Assembly: GCA_010015655.1 (NCBI GenBank)
Contig: ML976670.1
Location: forward strand, 541,523 to 605,522
Direction of reading: 5' to 3'
Length of the DNA: 64,000 nt
Source: Bimuria novae-zelandiae CBS 107.79
Taxonomy: Eukaryota; Ascomycota; Dothideomycetes; Pleosporales; Didymosphaeriaceae
The translations under genes were made by a program, and so were the position numbers. Under the pieces are notes generated by a model. That model ran no database searches. It was not told the DNA's origin and saw only the letters and a list, made by a program, of their open reading frames with translations. The first letter of the stretch is position 1; each line of letters begins with the position of its first letter. This document shows, piece by piece, positions 22,705 to 33,245 of the stretch.

Positions 22705-24400
22705 TTATAGACGAATGCTGCCGGCAGACAGTTGTTCTACATTAAGGCTCCTCTGGCCTATAGCGGCCCGTCTTGGTCTCTTTTCTCTGCCAGTAGTAGA
22801 GGAGGATGCATAGGAGGCAGTAGTTATGGGAGGTGTAGCCCTGCTTTCTCCTTCTTGCCTCTGGGCAGAAAGGTGGGAAGGCACTATCTCTAATACCTCT
22901 ATAAGAGGAGCCTTAGGCTGAAGTGTTGCCTGTTTAAGGGCTACTTTAACTATCCTATAGAGGTGCTGCTGTGCTATTTTGCCTGCGCGACGGATAGCCT
23001 TTAGCTTAGTCTTTATAGGCTTAGTAATATATCTGTTAACCTGGCGAGGAGCTGCCGGGCAGTTGGTGTAACTAGCTAGATAAGGGCTATAATAGTTAGC
23101 ACACATAGCTTTATGGGCGTAACTGTCTCCGTACTATCCTTGGTGTCTATCCGTGCGGTCCCCGCAGTGTGCATAGCGGGCTACTCGGGTACAGCGGGCA
23201 GCGTTGCAGTAGCCCTAGCAGCCTGGGTTATGTCGCTGTATGGTGGGATGCTTATAGATTTCCTTCGAGAATTGGCTGGTGCCAAAGAGCCGGAACGAGC
23301 GGACTAGCTCCTTGTATAAAACAATCTAGGTAATAAGGCCATACTAATTCGCCCTATGTTGTAAGGTCCTATAACTAACTAGCTACTTACCTGTTTGCGA
23401 GCAGACCTCTTCCTTTACTAGCTAGGTAGTAGTTAGTAGTTCTGTGCTATCTAGGGTCTAGAAAGAGCTAGGTACTCCTTGTACTGCGTAGTTAGTCTAG
23501 CGTTCTAGGATCCTCACCGCGTCTCCGTCTAGCGCTCTTACTAGAAGTTCCTGGTTTTCTTAAGTTAGAAGTTGGCCCCGAATGTTCTTATTTGCTGGGG
23601 TAATCGCCTAGCCTGTGTTAATTGGTGATGTAGTAGGTATATCTTTAAGGGTAAGTCCTGCTATACTCTTGCATATTGCCTGCCTTACTATAAAGGGTAA
23701 GGGTTGTTGCAGTCGCATTGCCGGGTTAGAAATAGCTACGAATATTTAATTATCTTCTTTTAGCTTAGCGGGCGGGTTAGGCCGGGGCCTAGCAGGGATT
23801 AGGGGTTAACTACCACCCCTATCTAAGATCTAGGGGTCTCTGGCTACGTCCGCCTAAGAGCGGCGTCCTAACTCTTAGCTCTTAGGGTTGCTGTGACTAG
23901 TGTCGCTGCTCTAGTGGGAGCTAGGGGGGGAGTTGCTTAAGGAGAGCAAGGTTAGAGCCTAGATAACTCTTTACTATAGCTCCTTAGTAATCTTAGCCTC
24001 TTAAGGGTTAGTGTAGCTCTTTGCGTGTTGGTCTACCGTTGCTGCAAAAGCTATAGTAATAGTATTCTATAGCTAGGCAATCTGCTAAGTCTCGGTGATG
24101 TGGCGTTAGACAGTATTAGAGACGCGAGGTTTGGGAGCGCCCCTACTAGGGTTCTAGCTACTTAGAAGGGGTGCACGGTGATGCATGTCCTCTTAGGGCT
24201 ATCTTAGGGCGCGTGTATAAAGCTGCTGAGGGATCACAGGGTCTGGGGACCCTGTGTGCTGGGAGGAGGGAGACTCTGCTATCCTAACAAGCTCCTTTGC
24301 GCGTCTGCGCGGAGGGCTAGGCGGACGTTAGAGGTACTCCTAGAATTAGCGTAGTGAGCTTGTTTAGTTGCTGGGATTATTAGGGTCTTTAGAGAGGATA
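22705..24400 (-). pseudogene. LINE ORF1 (gag-like) remnant
   Basis: Minus-strand region before ORF2. Its last part, 23106-22705, is still open for 133 codons: a basic stretch (RYITKPIKTKLKAIRRAGKI) and a serine/arginine-rich end. Position and basic character fit the RNA-binding ORF1 of Tad1-type elements. No zinc knuckle could be read with certainty. Upstream limit approximate. Confidence 0.5.
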
Positions 24401-24446
24401 TCTAAAAATCGAAAAGTTGGTGTTTGGTGTAGGATTAGGTGGCGAT

Positions 24447-25590
24447 ATGCCTGTGGCTCTAAAAGAGCTAAGGATAGTTGATTCCTTAAAAGAGGCCTTC
24501 CACGCATTCTAGAATAGTGGGAAGAAGTTGCCTTTAGTGATAGAAGCTAAGCCCTAGCTTCTATAAAGGTAATTTAATAGCTCTGCTAAGTAGGCTGTTA
24601 ACAAAGGCTTAAACATCGCAACATTAAGTAGCTAAAGCATATAAGTTAAATAAGGAGGCAGAATAGCAAGCAGGATCTTATTCTAATTATAGTAGTTAAT
24701 AAAGTCTATAGTAATATAGGAGCTATAGCCGTCTAGGATTAAAAGTTAATATAATTGTCGAGCCTTCTTTTTTATACAGCGATTAAACACCTGCTTAAGC
24801 CAGGCAAGTCTAATATCGTTGTTTGTCTAGCCAGAGGATGATAAGGTAATAAAGACTTTATAATATCCTGCCTTAATATCCTCTACCTAGCTTGATTGGA
24901 TGCCCTTGTTGGCAGCCTTATAGATAAGGCTTGGCGGTAGAGCTGATCCATTAGCGCAGATACATGCCAGGAGCGTGATCTATGCGCGATTGCTATCTTA
25001 GAGTAATGCTCTAACCTCCTTCTTCTCCCACATTCGTCTGCTGAATATTCTCTTTAATCTACTAATAATACCAATCAGGACGCCTTTTTTATCTATATTA
25101 TAGATATAACGAGGATCTATACGATATTGATTTATCTTGCTGTGTAGAAGGTTAAAATAGAGGCGATATTTATCTACTAAATTAGCGTTGTGGCGATTGC
25201 TGTCTATCCCGACGGTCTATTACGAGATAAGATAAATACTGTATTAGTTAATAAAGCGGGTAACCCAGCTCTCGCTAACTAGCTCCTTTGCTATTATTAA
25301 GGCAAAGTTCCGTATTATCTCTCTAGTAGGAGGTATATGTCTTTCTGTGAGTCTTTTAATATATCGTACAAGCTCCTCCTCTTGCTATAGGGTGAGCTTT
25401 TGCTAGCTAGAGTTCTTGACTTGTGTAGGGCGCGTTATTCCTCTATGCCTTCGGATCAATGTAGACCGTATAACACCATATTTAGCAACAGTTTTTGTGT
25501 ACAAGAAAGTTTCGCCTAGCTTTAACAATTTAATATTATTAATTATAGCTTAAATTAGATCTATATTAGTAGAGTTGTCGCGTGTTAAAG
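24447..25590 (-). pseudogene. E2 transposase, N-terminal and catalytic part
   Basis: Minus-strand frames with many stops read as Fot1-type transposase: a VAKYGVIRSTLIRRHRGIT helix-turn-helix, the pattern LVRYIKRLTERHIPPTREII, then YNIDKKGVLIGIISRLKRIF. The DDE_1 landmarks TNNDIRLAWLKQVFNRC and LLILDGYSSYITIDFINY follow. The frame is cut at the 12 bp target 24432-24443 where the LINE entered, and the tail resumes on the far side at about 16553. Stops are TAG/TAA from C-to-T type changes. Confidence 0.75.
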
Positions 25591-25645
25591 TTGAGGGTGT
25601 TTTAGTGTTGCCCGCGCATCACGCATCACGCGCACGGACACGTTA

Positions 25646-25932
25646 TCGGTGATTCTAGAAATACCTGCTCGACCCACTTAAGGCGTATTTCTCATCAGAC
25701 TACGCGTATTTTCTGTTCTAGTCTCCTTTTTTTCGCTTTTCTCTCCACCACACAAGGAACTTTGGATAATAATATACTAAAAGTAGATAAAGGGCTTCTA
25801 TAGAGTTATAAGTACCCCCCTTAAATTTTTTAGAAGATTTAAGTTTTTTGCGTTCAAGAAAATACAAGAAAAGGAAGGATTGACGATGACTGGCTGGCTC
25901 TGTGGGTCGAGCAGGTATTTCCGAAACGATAA
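25646..25932. mobile_element. MITE-like element, 287 bp, between two TA sites
   Basis: Lies exactly between TA 25644-25645 (end of E2) and TA 25933-25934 (start of E3). Inverted repeat gaaatacctgctcgacccac at about 25657-25677 and its complement at about 25894-25914. It begins TCGGTG after the TA, like elements A and B. No coding capacity; probably a non-autonomous relative of that Tc1-like group. Confidence 0.6.
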
Positions 25933-25934
25933 TA

Positions 25935-28044
25935 ACGTGCACGGACAGCTCATGCCCGGAGACACCTCGTGCCCCGCCGAACACCAAGCCGCGTCTCAAC
26001 ACCACAACTTTAACAGACTATAACGCTATAGCTATGGCACCTATTAATAATGTAATTAAAGATTTAAAATCGCGTAATCTAGAAGAATACTTTACGTTAA
26101 GGGAAGTTACTAAGAAATACGAGGTTAACCGCTTAACGCTGGGGCGAAGGTGGAGAGGCGTAATAGCGTCTTAGGAGGATAAATACTTAAATTAATAAGC
26201 TCTTAACTAATAACAAGAGCTAGAGCTTATATAATATATTATAAAGCTTATAAAGAGAGGCCTTCCTCCTACAAGAGAGATAATTAGGAATTTCTTATCT
26301 AAAGTAGCCTATTAGTAGCTAAGCGATTGATAGGTTTCTTGCTTTATTACTAGACACTAGATCTATATAATCTTAAAGTGGACCACCGCTATAGATTGTG
26401 TTCGCTACCTGGCTAATTCTAAGTTAAAATACCGTCTCTATTTCGAGCTACTGCATTAAAAGATCACTGAATATCACCTTAAGGCTTGAGATATATATAA
26501 TATGGATAAGAAGGGCTTCTTAATTGGCTTAATAAGCAAAAGTAAGAGGATATTTAGCAAGCGTTAATAAGAGAAGAAGGAGGTTTAAGTATTTTTTTTA
26601 GAATAGATTACGCAAGTTCTTAATACTCCTAGCCTGCTACTATGCTAATAGGAGCTTGCTGCCTCTAAGCCTTATTTACGTAGCTAAAAAAGGAGCTATA
26701 TAATTAAGTTAGGTAGAGGATATTAAGGCAGGAGAACATAAGGTCTTTGTCTTATTATCTTTAATAGGCTAGTTAAACAACGACATAGGCCTAGCTTGAC
26801 TAGAGCAGGTGTTTAATTACTATATAAAGTAGCGATTAAGGAGATGGCGATTGCTTATCCTTAATAGCTATAGATCTTATGTCACGATAGAGTTTATTAA
26901 CTACTATAATTGCCACAGGATCCTCCTTATAATCCTTCCCCCCTATTTAACTTATACGCTCTAGCCACTTAACATAGTGCTATTTAAGCCTCTCTCTTAA
27001 GCTTACTCTAACGAGCTTACTAACTATCTCTATAAGGCTTAAGGTCTTATTCTAATTAAGAAAGGAGACTTCTTCCTACTCTTCTAGAGCGCCTGGATAT
27101 CCTCCTTCACGGAGAGCCTTATATTAAAGGCCTTTAAAGCTACTAGGATTTAGCCTATAGATGCCAACGTTATCCTCTGTAGATTTGCTAGCACGCCAGA
27201 AGCTAAAAGAAGCTTATTATTAAGGCTCTCTAATTATAATTAGAGAAAGATAGATCAATTAGTTTAAGCTACTATTACTAATAGCTATTAGTATAAGGCA
27301 AGAAAGCTACGTTTAAGCGTTTACTATCTCTTTGTTTAGAATAAGCTTTTAAAGCATAAGAATAAGGGCTTAAAGGAGGCTCTTTAATATAAAAAGAAGC
27401 ACAAGAAGAAGGGTAAAGCTCTTAACCTTTAATAGCGCTAAAAATATTATAATAGCGCTGTCTACTAGTCTCCTCGCAAGCTACGTGAGGCTCGAGCTAA
27501 AGAAGTAGTACGGGAGCGAGATAAAATAGAGGAAAAACTTTAAAAAGTATAGGCTAAGAAGTAGTGCGAGGAGGCTTAACTATAGTATTAAGTTAAGCTT
27601 AAAGAAAAGCGTGTAGAGAGGCAAAGGCTTAAAGAGATAAGGGAGGTTAAGTAAGCTAAAAAAGTAGCTAAACGCGCGCGTAAAGTTAAAGCTTAATACT
27701 AAAAAAAAGCTATCTAATAAGCTTAAAAACGTAAGCAACTAGCCTTATAAGTAATTTTATTAAGTAATAAGCGTTAGAAATACGCTAGCGCTGCTTACGC
27801 TAGTATTTAAGCTTAAAATAAGCTATTTACTACTCTACCTAAAGTTACATTACGTAGCCGCAATATTAAGCTCCTAAGTAAATATAATTAGTTTAGATTA
27901 ATCGCAAGAGTCAATATAGTGCTTTACTAGAAAATCTCATGATAATAGCTATTGTACGTGGCTCAGTAGCCTCACTTTTGAAGTGGTGGATATGGTGTTC
28001 GGCGGGGCACGAGGTGTCTCCGGGCATGAGCTGTCCGTGCACGT
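25935..28044 (+). mobile_element. Fot1/pogo-like transposon E3 (2110 bp)
   Basis: TA at 25933-25934 and 28045-28046 flank inverted repeats of about 52 bp that are practically perfect. Both read acgtgcacggacagctcatg from the tip and continue through gcccggagacacctcgtgcc. Inside lies one plus-strand transposase that is so CpA/TpG-depleted that whole 60-base lines lack both dinucleotides, for example 27001-27060. Confidence 0.9.
26034..27891 (+). pseudogene. Fot1/pogo-type transposase of E3, heavily RIP-degraded
   Basis: ATG at 26034 (MAPINNVIKDLKSRNLEEYF). A helix-turn-helix LREVTKKYEVNRLTLGRRWRG is followed by a TAG after VIAS and then stops every few codons. Landmarks remain: YNMDKKGFLIGLISKSKRIF at about 26497-26560, and a DDE_1-like LILNSYRSYVTIEFI at about 26860. 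The basic tail ends SRNIKLLSKYN at 27891. The flanking inverted repeats are much better preserved than the gene. Confidence 0.8.
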
Positions 28045-28046
28045 TA

Positions 28047-28716
28047 GTGGCACGTGCGCAATGGCGGAGCTGGGAATTGTAGAAACTTCACCTGCGACGC
28101 CACTTACAACGGACCGTTCTACTAAATTGTCTAGCCTCCTCTGTTACGAGTTTGTGGACCTTAGAGATAGGCCTGCCGTGCTGTGCGTCTTTAACATGCA
28201 AAGAAGAATCCAATTCTATGCTCGGAGGGAGATGCCACATATGCTGCTAACAAATTGTGCACACGACATTGACGGCGAGCTCTTGATTGACCTCGCAGCA
28301 ATGGTTGCCGTAGGATTGGAGTAGATCCTTGAACGATGATGGTTCTTGAGCCCGCTCAGGTCGCTGGGTGCTTGCACAGTCTTCTCCGTTGTGGTTTCGG
28401 ATTTGGTTTGCGTCTACGGCGTGCTTGCGCACCATGGAAGGAATCTTGTCTCGAAATACTTGTGAGAGTCATTGTTCTTTAATAATATTCTCAACTATAG
28501 TAACTAGCTTAAAACCTACTCAACTTTCTCACGCCGAAGCCTTTGTAGGCTCCAACATAACGCCTGTGGCTGGGCCAAACATTTTGTAACTGGAGCGAGG
28601 GTTTTAGGGAACAGGTCTTTCACTACGTGGCTTACCCTTCAGTTACAATGACTACGAAAGGAGTCAGTGACCTCGATTACTTTCGCCCGACCTTTGATAG
28701 CAATATCTAACTCCGC
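28047..28716. other. No supported gene
   Basis: Sequence right of E3 with normal composition, so the boundary of the mutated region is sharp. Short frames exist on both strands but carry no recognisable domain. It may be the interrupted remainder of a gene into which E3 inserted. Confidence 0.4.
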
Positions 28717-29463
28717 CTAGGCACAAGTTTTCTTCGTGAATCTTCGTCTTTTCCCCTCGATCACATGCCTTGAGTTGATGTTACTACTGATTTCTTCACG
28801 TCTCCTGGCATTGTTCGTGACTCGATTGAGCTCGCATCCTTCTGGAACTTGAGCATAACCTCTACCCCAATACTGTCGGGCTATATCACTACTTCGATTC
28901 TTTGATATGGATGCTGGGCTCGATCTGGGCTGCACCTTCCCATCCTGAATGGGTACGGTCCGGAACTGAAGGTGGTCTTCTCGGACATCCTCATGATCAT
29001 GGGGGTTGAGTAACGAGCCACTACTCCCTCCGCGTGGACTGCTGACTTCGATATCAGTCATGGTGAGCTCCGGGGACGTTGACTTTCCTCCAAGGGAGTG
29101 CGTCACCGCATGCCAAAAGTACTACTCGCACCATGCGCACTGATCCTGGCATGGCCAGGGCCTCGAACGTGAACCAGATCGCCATGAGGATGTTCCTCCA
29201 TCGGGCGGGTAGTATCCATCCTAAGACGCGGTATATGATGCACGCGCGCCAGCTCATCGCGCACCGGGCGCCTGTCCAGACGAAGAAAGCATTGCGCCCC
29301 GTAAATCCGGAGAGGAATCCAATAGTTTCCAATTCCTCCGCGGTGACGAGCCGAAGAACTGTGTCTCCCGGTCTCGGATCGTGTTCGCCAGCGTCACCTG
29401 TGTTGTGTCCAGAAAGAGTTGTGGCAGCCATTGCGAGTTGTCATATAAACAATGGAGCGGCAT
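28717..29463 (-). CDS. Hypothetical membrane protein, structure unresolved
   Basis: Two overlapping minus-strand frames: 29431-29054 (125 codons) and 29106-28717 (129 codons). The first contains two likely membrane segments (ACIIYRVLGWILPARWRNILMAIWF and MVRVVLLACG). The second is hydrophilic and rich in Ser, Arg and Asn. This would suit the last helices and cytoplasmic tail of one protein joined by an intron or broken by a frameshift near 29080, but no standard splice pair was found. I do not recognise the family. Possibly a decayed gene next to the E3 insertion. Confidence 0.3.
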
Positions 29464-29825
29464 TAGTGGGTATGTGTGAAGAGCTGGAGCCTAGTACACC
29501 GATATAGTAGAGGGGAGATCCACTGCGGCTGAGCAGTTCGAATACGAGATGCTCCACTTGATGAGCCTCAAGTTGCCTGGCGCCTACGCACACATTGATC
29601 AATACCTAAAGGCCGCAATTAGCACTTCGATAAACACTCGATACAGTCATTGCGCAAAGACAGAGAAATTCAACATTACTCGAGTAAGGGTATACAACCA
29701 AGCTGAGCAAATCCAAGCGACGCTTTTCCCAGTCCGCAGAAGTTGAGCAGAGAGACTTGAAAGACATCCTATCCGAACCCCTTCACTACTCAACAAGGAC
29801 CAATCCTGTCGACATCTTCAAACTC
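29464..29825. other. Intergenic, no gene seen
   Basis: Promoter of the doubtful membrane gene and 3' flank of the annexin gene. Nothing else recognised. Confidence 0.4.
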
Positions 29826-32276
29826 TCACCTCCCCTTCTGGGTCTGGCACAACTGAATGGAAAATTCCCTAAAATCACCCTTCGTCGCCTCCTCAATGTC
29901 TTCCTCGACAACGCGGCCGTACTTCTCGTCGTACTCCATCTTGACGCGCTGCAGATGCATGCGATCCCAATGCAGCCTCACCAATCTCGAGATGAGCAGC
30001 TCGTACCGCTGCTGCCGCTCATGCTTGCTGCTGGCCGATACCTTCGACGAAGATCCACGCGGGCCATCCGAATGGGACGAGGGAGGCTCGATGAGATCCA
30101 TGAGGGCATGGTGCAGAAGCATTGCGTCGCGTGAAGGGCGGTTGATTACGCCGTTGAGAATGTGCGCTATGACTTCGCCCTGAGTCGCATTAGCTCTGAT
30201 CTCACACCAAGATGTAGGATTGGGGATGCACTTACAACCAGGTTATTGCTCTTTCTCAGGGCGTCCCGCGCGAAGTTACCCTGGTACTTGCGCTCATACG
30301 TCCTCAGCACTTCACGCAGATGAGCGTCGCTCCTCATAACCACCACGCCCAGCATTGCGCTCTCGCCTCCCTCCCTCGCTTTGAGAGCTTTGTACAAGGT
30401 GTCTACATCGCGGTTTCGGTACTCGGTCGGCCACACGTCGCTTTCCTCTTGCCGCTCGCCTTCCAGCGCCATCAGCACGGCTTTTCGGAACTTATCTGCC
30501 TTGAGCTCCTTGTCCATGCATCTTGTCAGACTGTCGCCATACCGTTTGTCTCTGAACGCATCCTTGATCTCGCGGATCTCGTAGTTCTGCCGTCCCATGA
30601 GCGCCTCGATGAGCAGTTCTCTCCGCGCGTTGCCAGACTGGTACCAGAAGTTCGCCCAATAGCCTTCACTCTCGTACTTGCCCAGCGCAGTCACATACGC
30701 GATCTTTCCGAAGTTGCCCGTTGTTTTGAGTTTGATGTGTTTCGCGATGTTGATGCCGCGGCCTTGCACCTTGCAGTGGCGCTTGTACTCGCTCCGAAGT
30801 TCGAGCATCTGGTCGTGGGAAAGCGCAGGGAGGATGTCGATGATGGTGTCAGCGTCAATGTTTCGCGAGCTCAGTGCATCGACGAGGGCGACCGCGTCTT
30901 CTTCCGCGTTGTAGATCTTTACTCTTCTCTTCTCCTTCTCGCCTCTGCGGTCACGGCTGCGGTCGCGGTCGTCGCGCACGCGCCCATACGCCTCCAAAGC
31001 CAGTTTATCTTTGTGCTTCGACCTTCGCGCGGGGCTCGGCGAGCGCTTAGTTGTCGAGTGCGATCGTCCATGCCCACCGTGGAACGATGCAGTGGATCCC
31101 CGCGGAGACAAATTGTCCAGCGGCTGCAGATGGTCCAAATCATCATCCATCATCATCGCATGAGGCATGGGCGATATGGACTGATACGTCCCATGGTATG
31201 CCTCCAACAGCGGACTAGGCGGCGGCATTCCGCCTCCACCCCCTGGGAATCCCCCAGGTACAATCGTCTGAATATCCGGTCTGTTCCCGCTCACTGACAG
31301 TCTGTCCATGCGCTGCGACAAGCCGCCGGGCGCCCCACCGCTCACGGACAAGCTGTGTGGTCGCAGGCCTGGTGATGGTGGTGGTTTGCTCCCTCCTGAC
31401 TTGACTCCGCCCAGGACCATCTCCACTACCTGATGTCCGCTGTATGAAGTTGTAGGCCCTGAATGCGACGCCGCTCTCTGGTGGCCCGGTTGCGGTGAAT
31501 GCGCTCCCATTGGAGGCGGAGGCATGGACGAGGGAGGATACGCTGCTTGTTGCGCTGAAGAAGTAGGAGGTGGCGCTTGCGGCATCGCATATTGCGACTG
31601 CGCGGCGTACGGCGGGCTCGCAGGTTGCGTCGTATGTCGCACCGACGGCGGAGGATTCGTAGGCACTACAGGCTTCGCAGTGAAGGTGATCTGCTGCGGT
31701 GCTTGCGCATATTGGAAGCCACCGCCTTGCGACGGAGCCCTCACAGGTCCAGCCTGGCTCACACCGGCCGGTACGGTAGTATAATTGTGCTGTCCCGACG
31801 CATACTGGACGTGTCCTTGCTGCGAATACGATACGTTCGGCCCGCCCGGTGATCGCGGTCCTCCCGCCGTGCCCATATGCTGTTGCGCCTGCTGCGCCTG
31901 TTGCATGTAGCCTGGGCGTTGTTCAGGCGGGAGATCCGTGTACCCGCCCATGGTGATGGGCTCGCCGCCCGGGGGTCTAGCAGTCATGTCTCAGTCTCGG
32001 TGGTCCACACAAGTGTTCGCGCTTCTTTATGAACTGAGTGAGCAGAAACGACGTTGGGGCGGCTCACCCGTATGGCTGTCCTGGCTGCCTAACTTCATAT
32101 TCGTACCCCGCTGCTGATGCGTGAGCTGCCCCCGGCTCAGCTGAGTAGCCCCCAAAGTACCCCGGCCCAGGCGATGGCGCGCGCACATGGCTCCTACTCC
32201 TTGACCGATCGCGCCGGCCTGGCGATTTTGAACTCGAACGGCCTTTGCGGTCGCGGTCGTCGGGACGAAGCGACAT
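29826..32276 (-). CDS. Fungal annexin (annexin XIV-like) with long disordered N-terminus
   Basis: Three exons: 32276-32068, 31976-30236 and 30179-29826, with introns of 91 bp (GTGAGC...GCTAG) and 56 bp (GTAAGT...CTCAG). All phases close to 767 codons. Annexins bind acidic phospholipids in a calcium-dependent way and act at membranes. The N-terminal part is RS-rich, then Pro/Gln/Gly-rich for about 350 residues. The annexin core follows: AEEDAVALVDALSSRNIDADTII, a GRGINIAKHI loop in place of the usual GxGT calcium loop, RRELLIEALMGR and later repeats ending DAMLLHHALMDL. The degenerate calcium loops are as in other fungal annexins. The start agrees with an uninterrupted exon 1 from 32276. It shares about 1 kb of upstream DNA with the divergent gene at 33246. 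Confidence 0.88.
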
Positions 32277-33245
32277 CGTAGATTGAACGGGGGAGGAATT
32301 GGTGTCGCGTCAGGCTGAGAATGTAGGTGTACAGAAGCTTCAAGCTTCAAGCTTCACAGCGCCAAAGCAAAGGCAATTGGCAACTACAGACGTGTCTGCA
32401 ACTGTCGTAAACTCAGAGCAAACACGGAAAGAGAAGCTGAGGCTGAAAATGCGAGGGCGGGGAGCTTCAGTAGCGCGCGACTGCTCCATGGCGCGCTCGC
32501 GGTTCCCCTCCCGTCTCCCATTGGCTGACCGCTGATCCCCACAACAGCAATTCCGGTAGGGGCGGCGACTAAACAGGACAATGCGCTCGCATTTAGTGTG
32601 CTATGGGGGTAGAAGGGCAAATAAGGAACCCAAAGTCGGGACCTGCAAATCGCATTTCTTACCATAAGCCCGACCGACATCCCGGCTAGCCAAGCGATCT
32701 CGCAGATGTCAGCACTGCATCGGGAAGAAAAGTTGCCAACATCGCATCGTGGTCTGGTGGCCCAATCGACCAGCCGCAACTGCCCGTATCCGTTCTTCTT
32801 CGCTCGAGCTGCCTCGTGCCTCATGTTGAGCTCGCCGTTCGGAAGAATTCGCAAGCTGCACCGCAACGGCGCCGTCTAGCCTCCCACGCCTCACGCTCAG
32901 GGTCCTTCACCGCCCGCGGCAACGCTAAGATCCCCTAGAAAAAGAATTGTGGACAAGCAATCGAAGGTTGATGCGATTGTGCCTATCTATGTCGGGACGC
33001 ATTGGCCCGTCTTCTCCAGTAACATGACGCTGACGGTCAGATTTTGTCAGAAAATGATACGGGTGGTTGCTTCCGGGAAGGCTAGAGCCACACAAAGAAG
33101 TAGCAGCCGACCCACCCAGAGTGCGCCACAAGTCACCGAGCTGAAGAGATATGGACGCGCCGTGTGAGTGCATATATAAGAGATGTCATGCTCTGGGCGG
33201 AGTTGAGTCCATAGCTTTTTCCCTTGCCAACGCCAGCGGTCGAAC
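32277..33245. promoter_or_regulatory. Shared upstream region of annexin (-) and 2EXR gene (+)
   Basis: About 970 bp between two divergent genes, so both promoters lie here. Close to the annexin start, aagcttc is repeated three times (about 32336-32356). The 160-codon minus frame at 32384-32866 has no family features and is taken as chance. Confidence 0.4.

Larger units (their letters stand above)
18379..24443 (-). mobile_element. Tad1-like LINE (non-LTR retrotransposon), about 6 kb, RIP-degraded
   Basis: Full-length layout on the minus strand: 5' end at about 24431, ORF1, ORF2 with endonuclease, reverse transcriptase and RNase H, and a 3' end with CTAA-like tail at 18391-18415. The 12 bp ggattaggtggc flanks it at 18379-18390 and 24432-24443. 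Numerous stops in all frames. The endonuclease-RT-RNase H order and the tail fit the Tad1 clade of fungi. Confidence 0.8.
15674..25643 (-). mobile_element. Fot1/pogo-like transposon E2, split by LINE-type insertions
   Basis: Left end at 15674 follows the same TA (15672-15673) that ends E1; right end 25643 is followed by TA 25644-25645. Both ends begin acgtgtccgtgcgcgtgatg and later share gcgggcaaca. The left end carries an extra internal copy of gcgtgatgcgcgg. The transposase reads on the minus strand: its N-terminal and DDE parts lie at 24447-25590, and its C-terminal tail at about 15740-16553. The 7.9 kb in between are later insertions. Without them E2 is about 2.1 kb, like its relatives. 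Confidence 0.8.

Noticed and set aside
27983..28324. 113-codon plus-strand frame starting in the right inverted repeat of E3
   Set aside because: Starts inside the transposon end and crosses into flanking DNA; no domain.
30320..31297. 325-codon plus-strand frame opposite the annexin gene
   Set aside because: Antisense shadow of a clearly coding annexin exon; no domain and high Arg/His content typical of antisense frames.
32384..32866. 160-codon minus-strand frame between annexin and the 2EXR gene
   Set aside because: No family features, overlaps the divergent promoter region, and composition is unlike protein.
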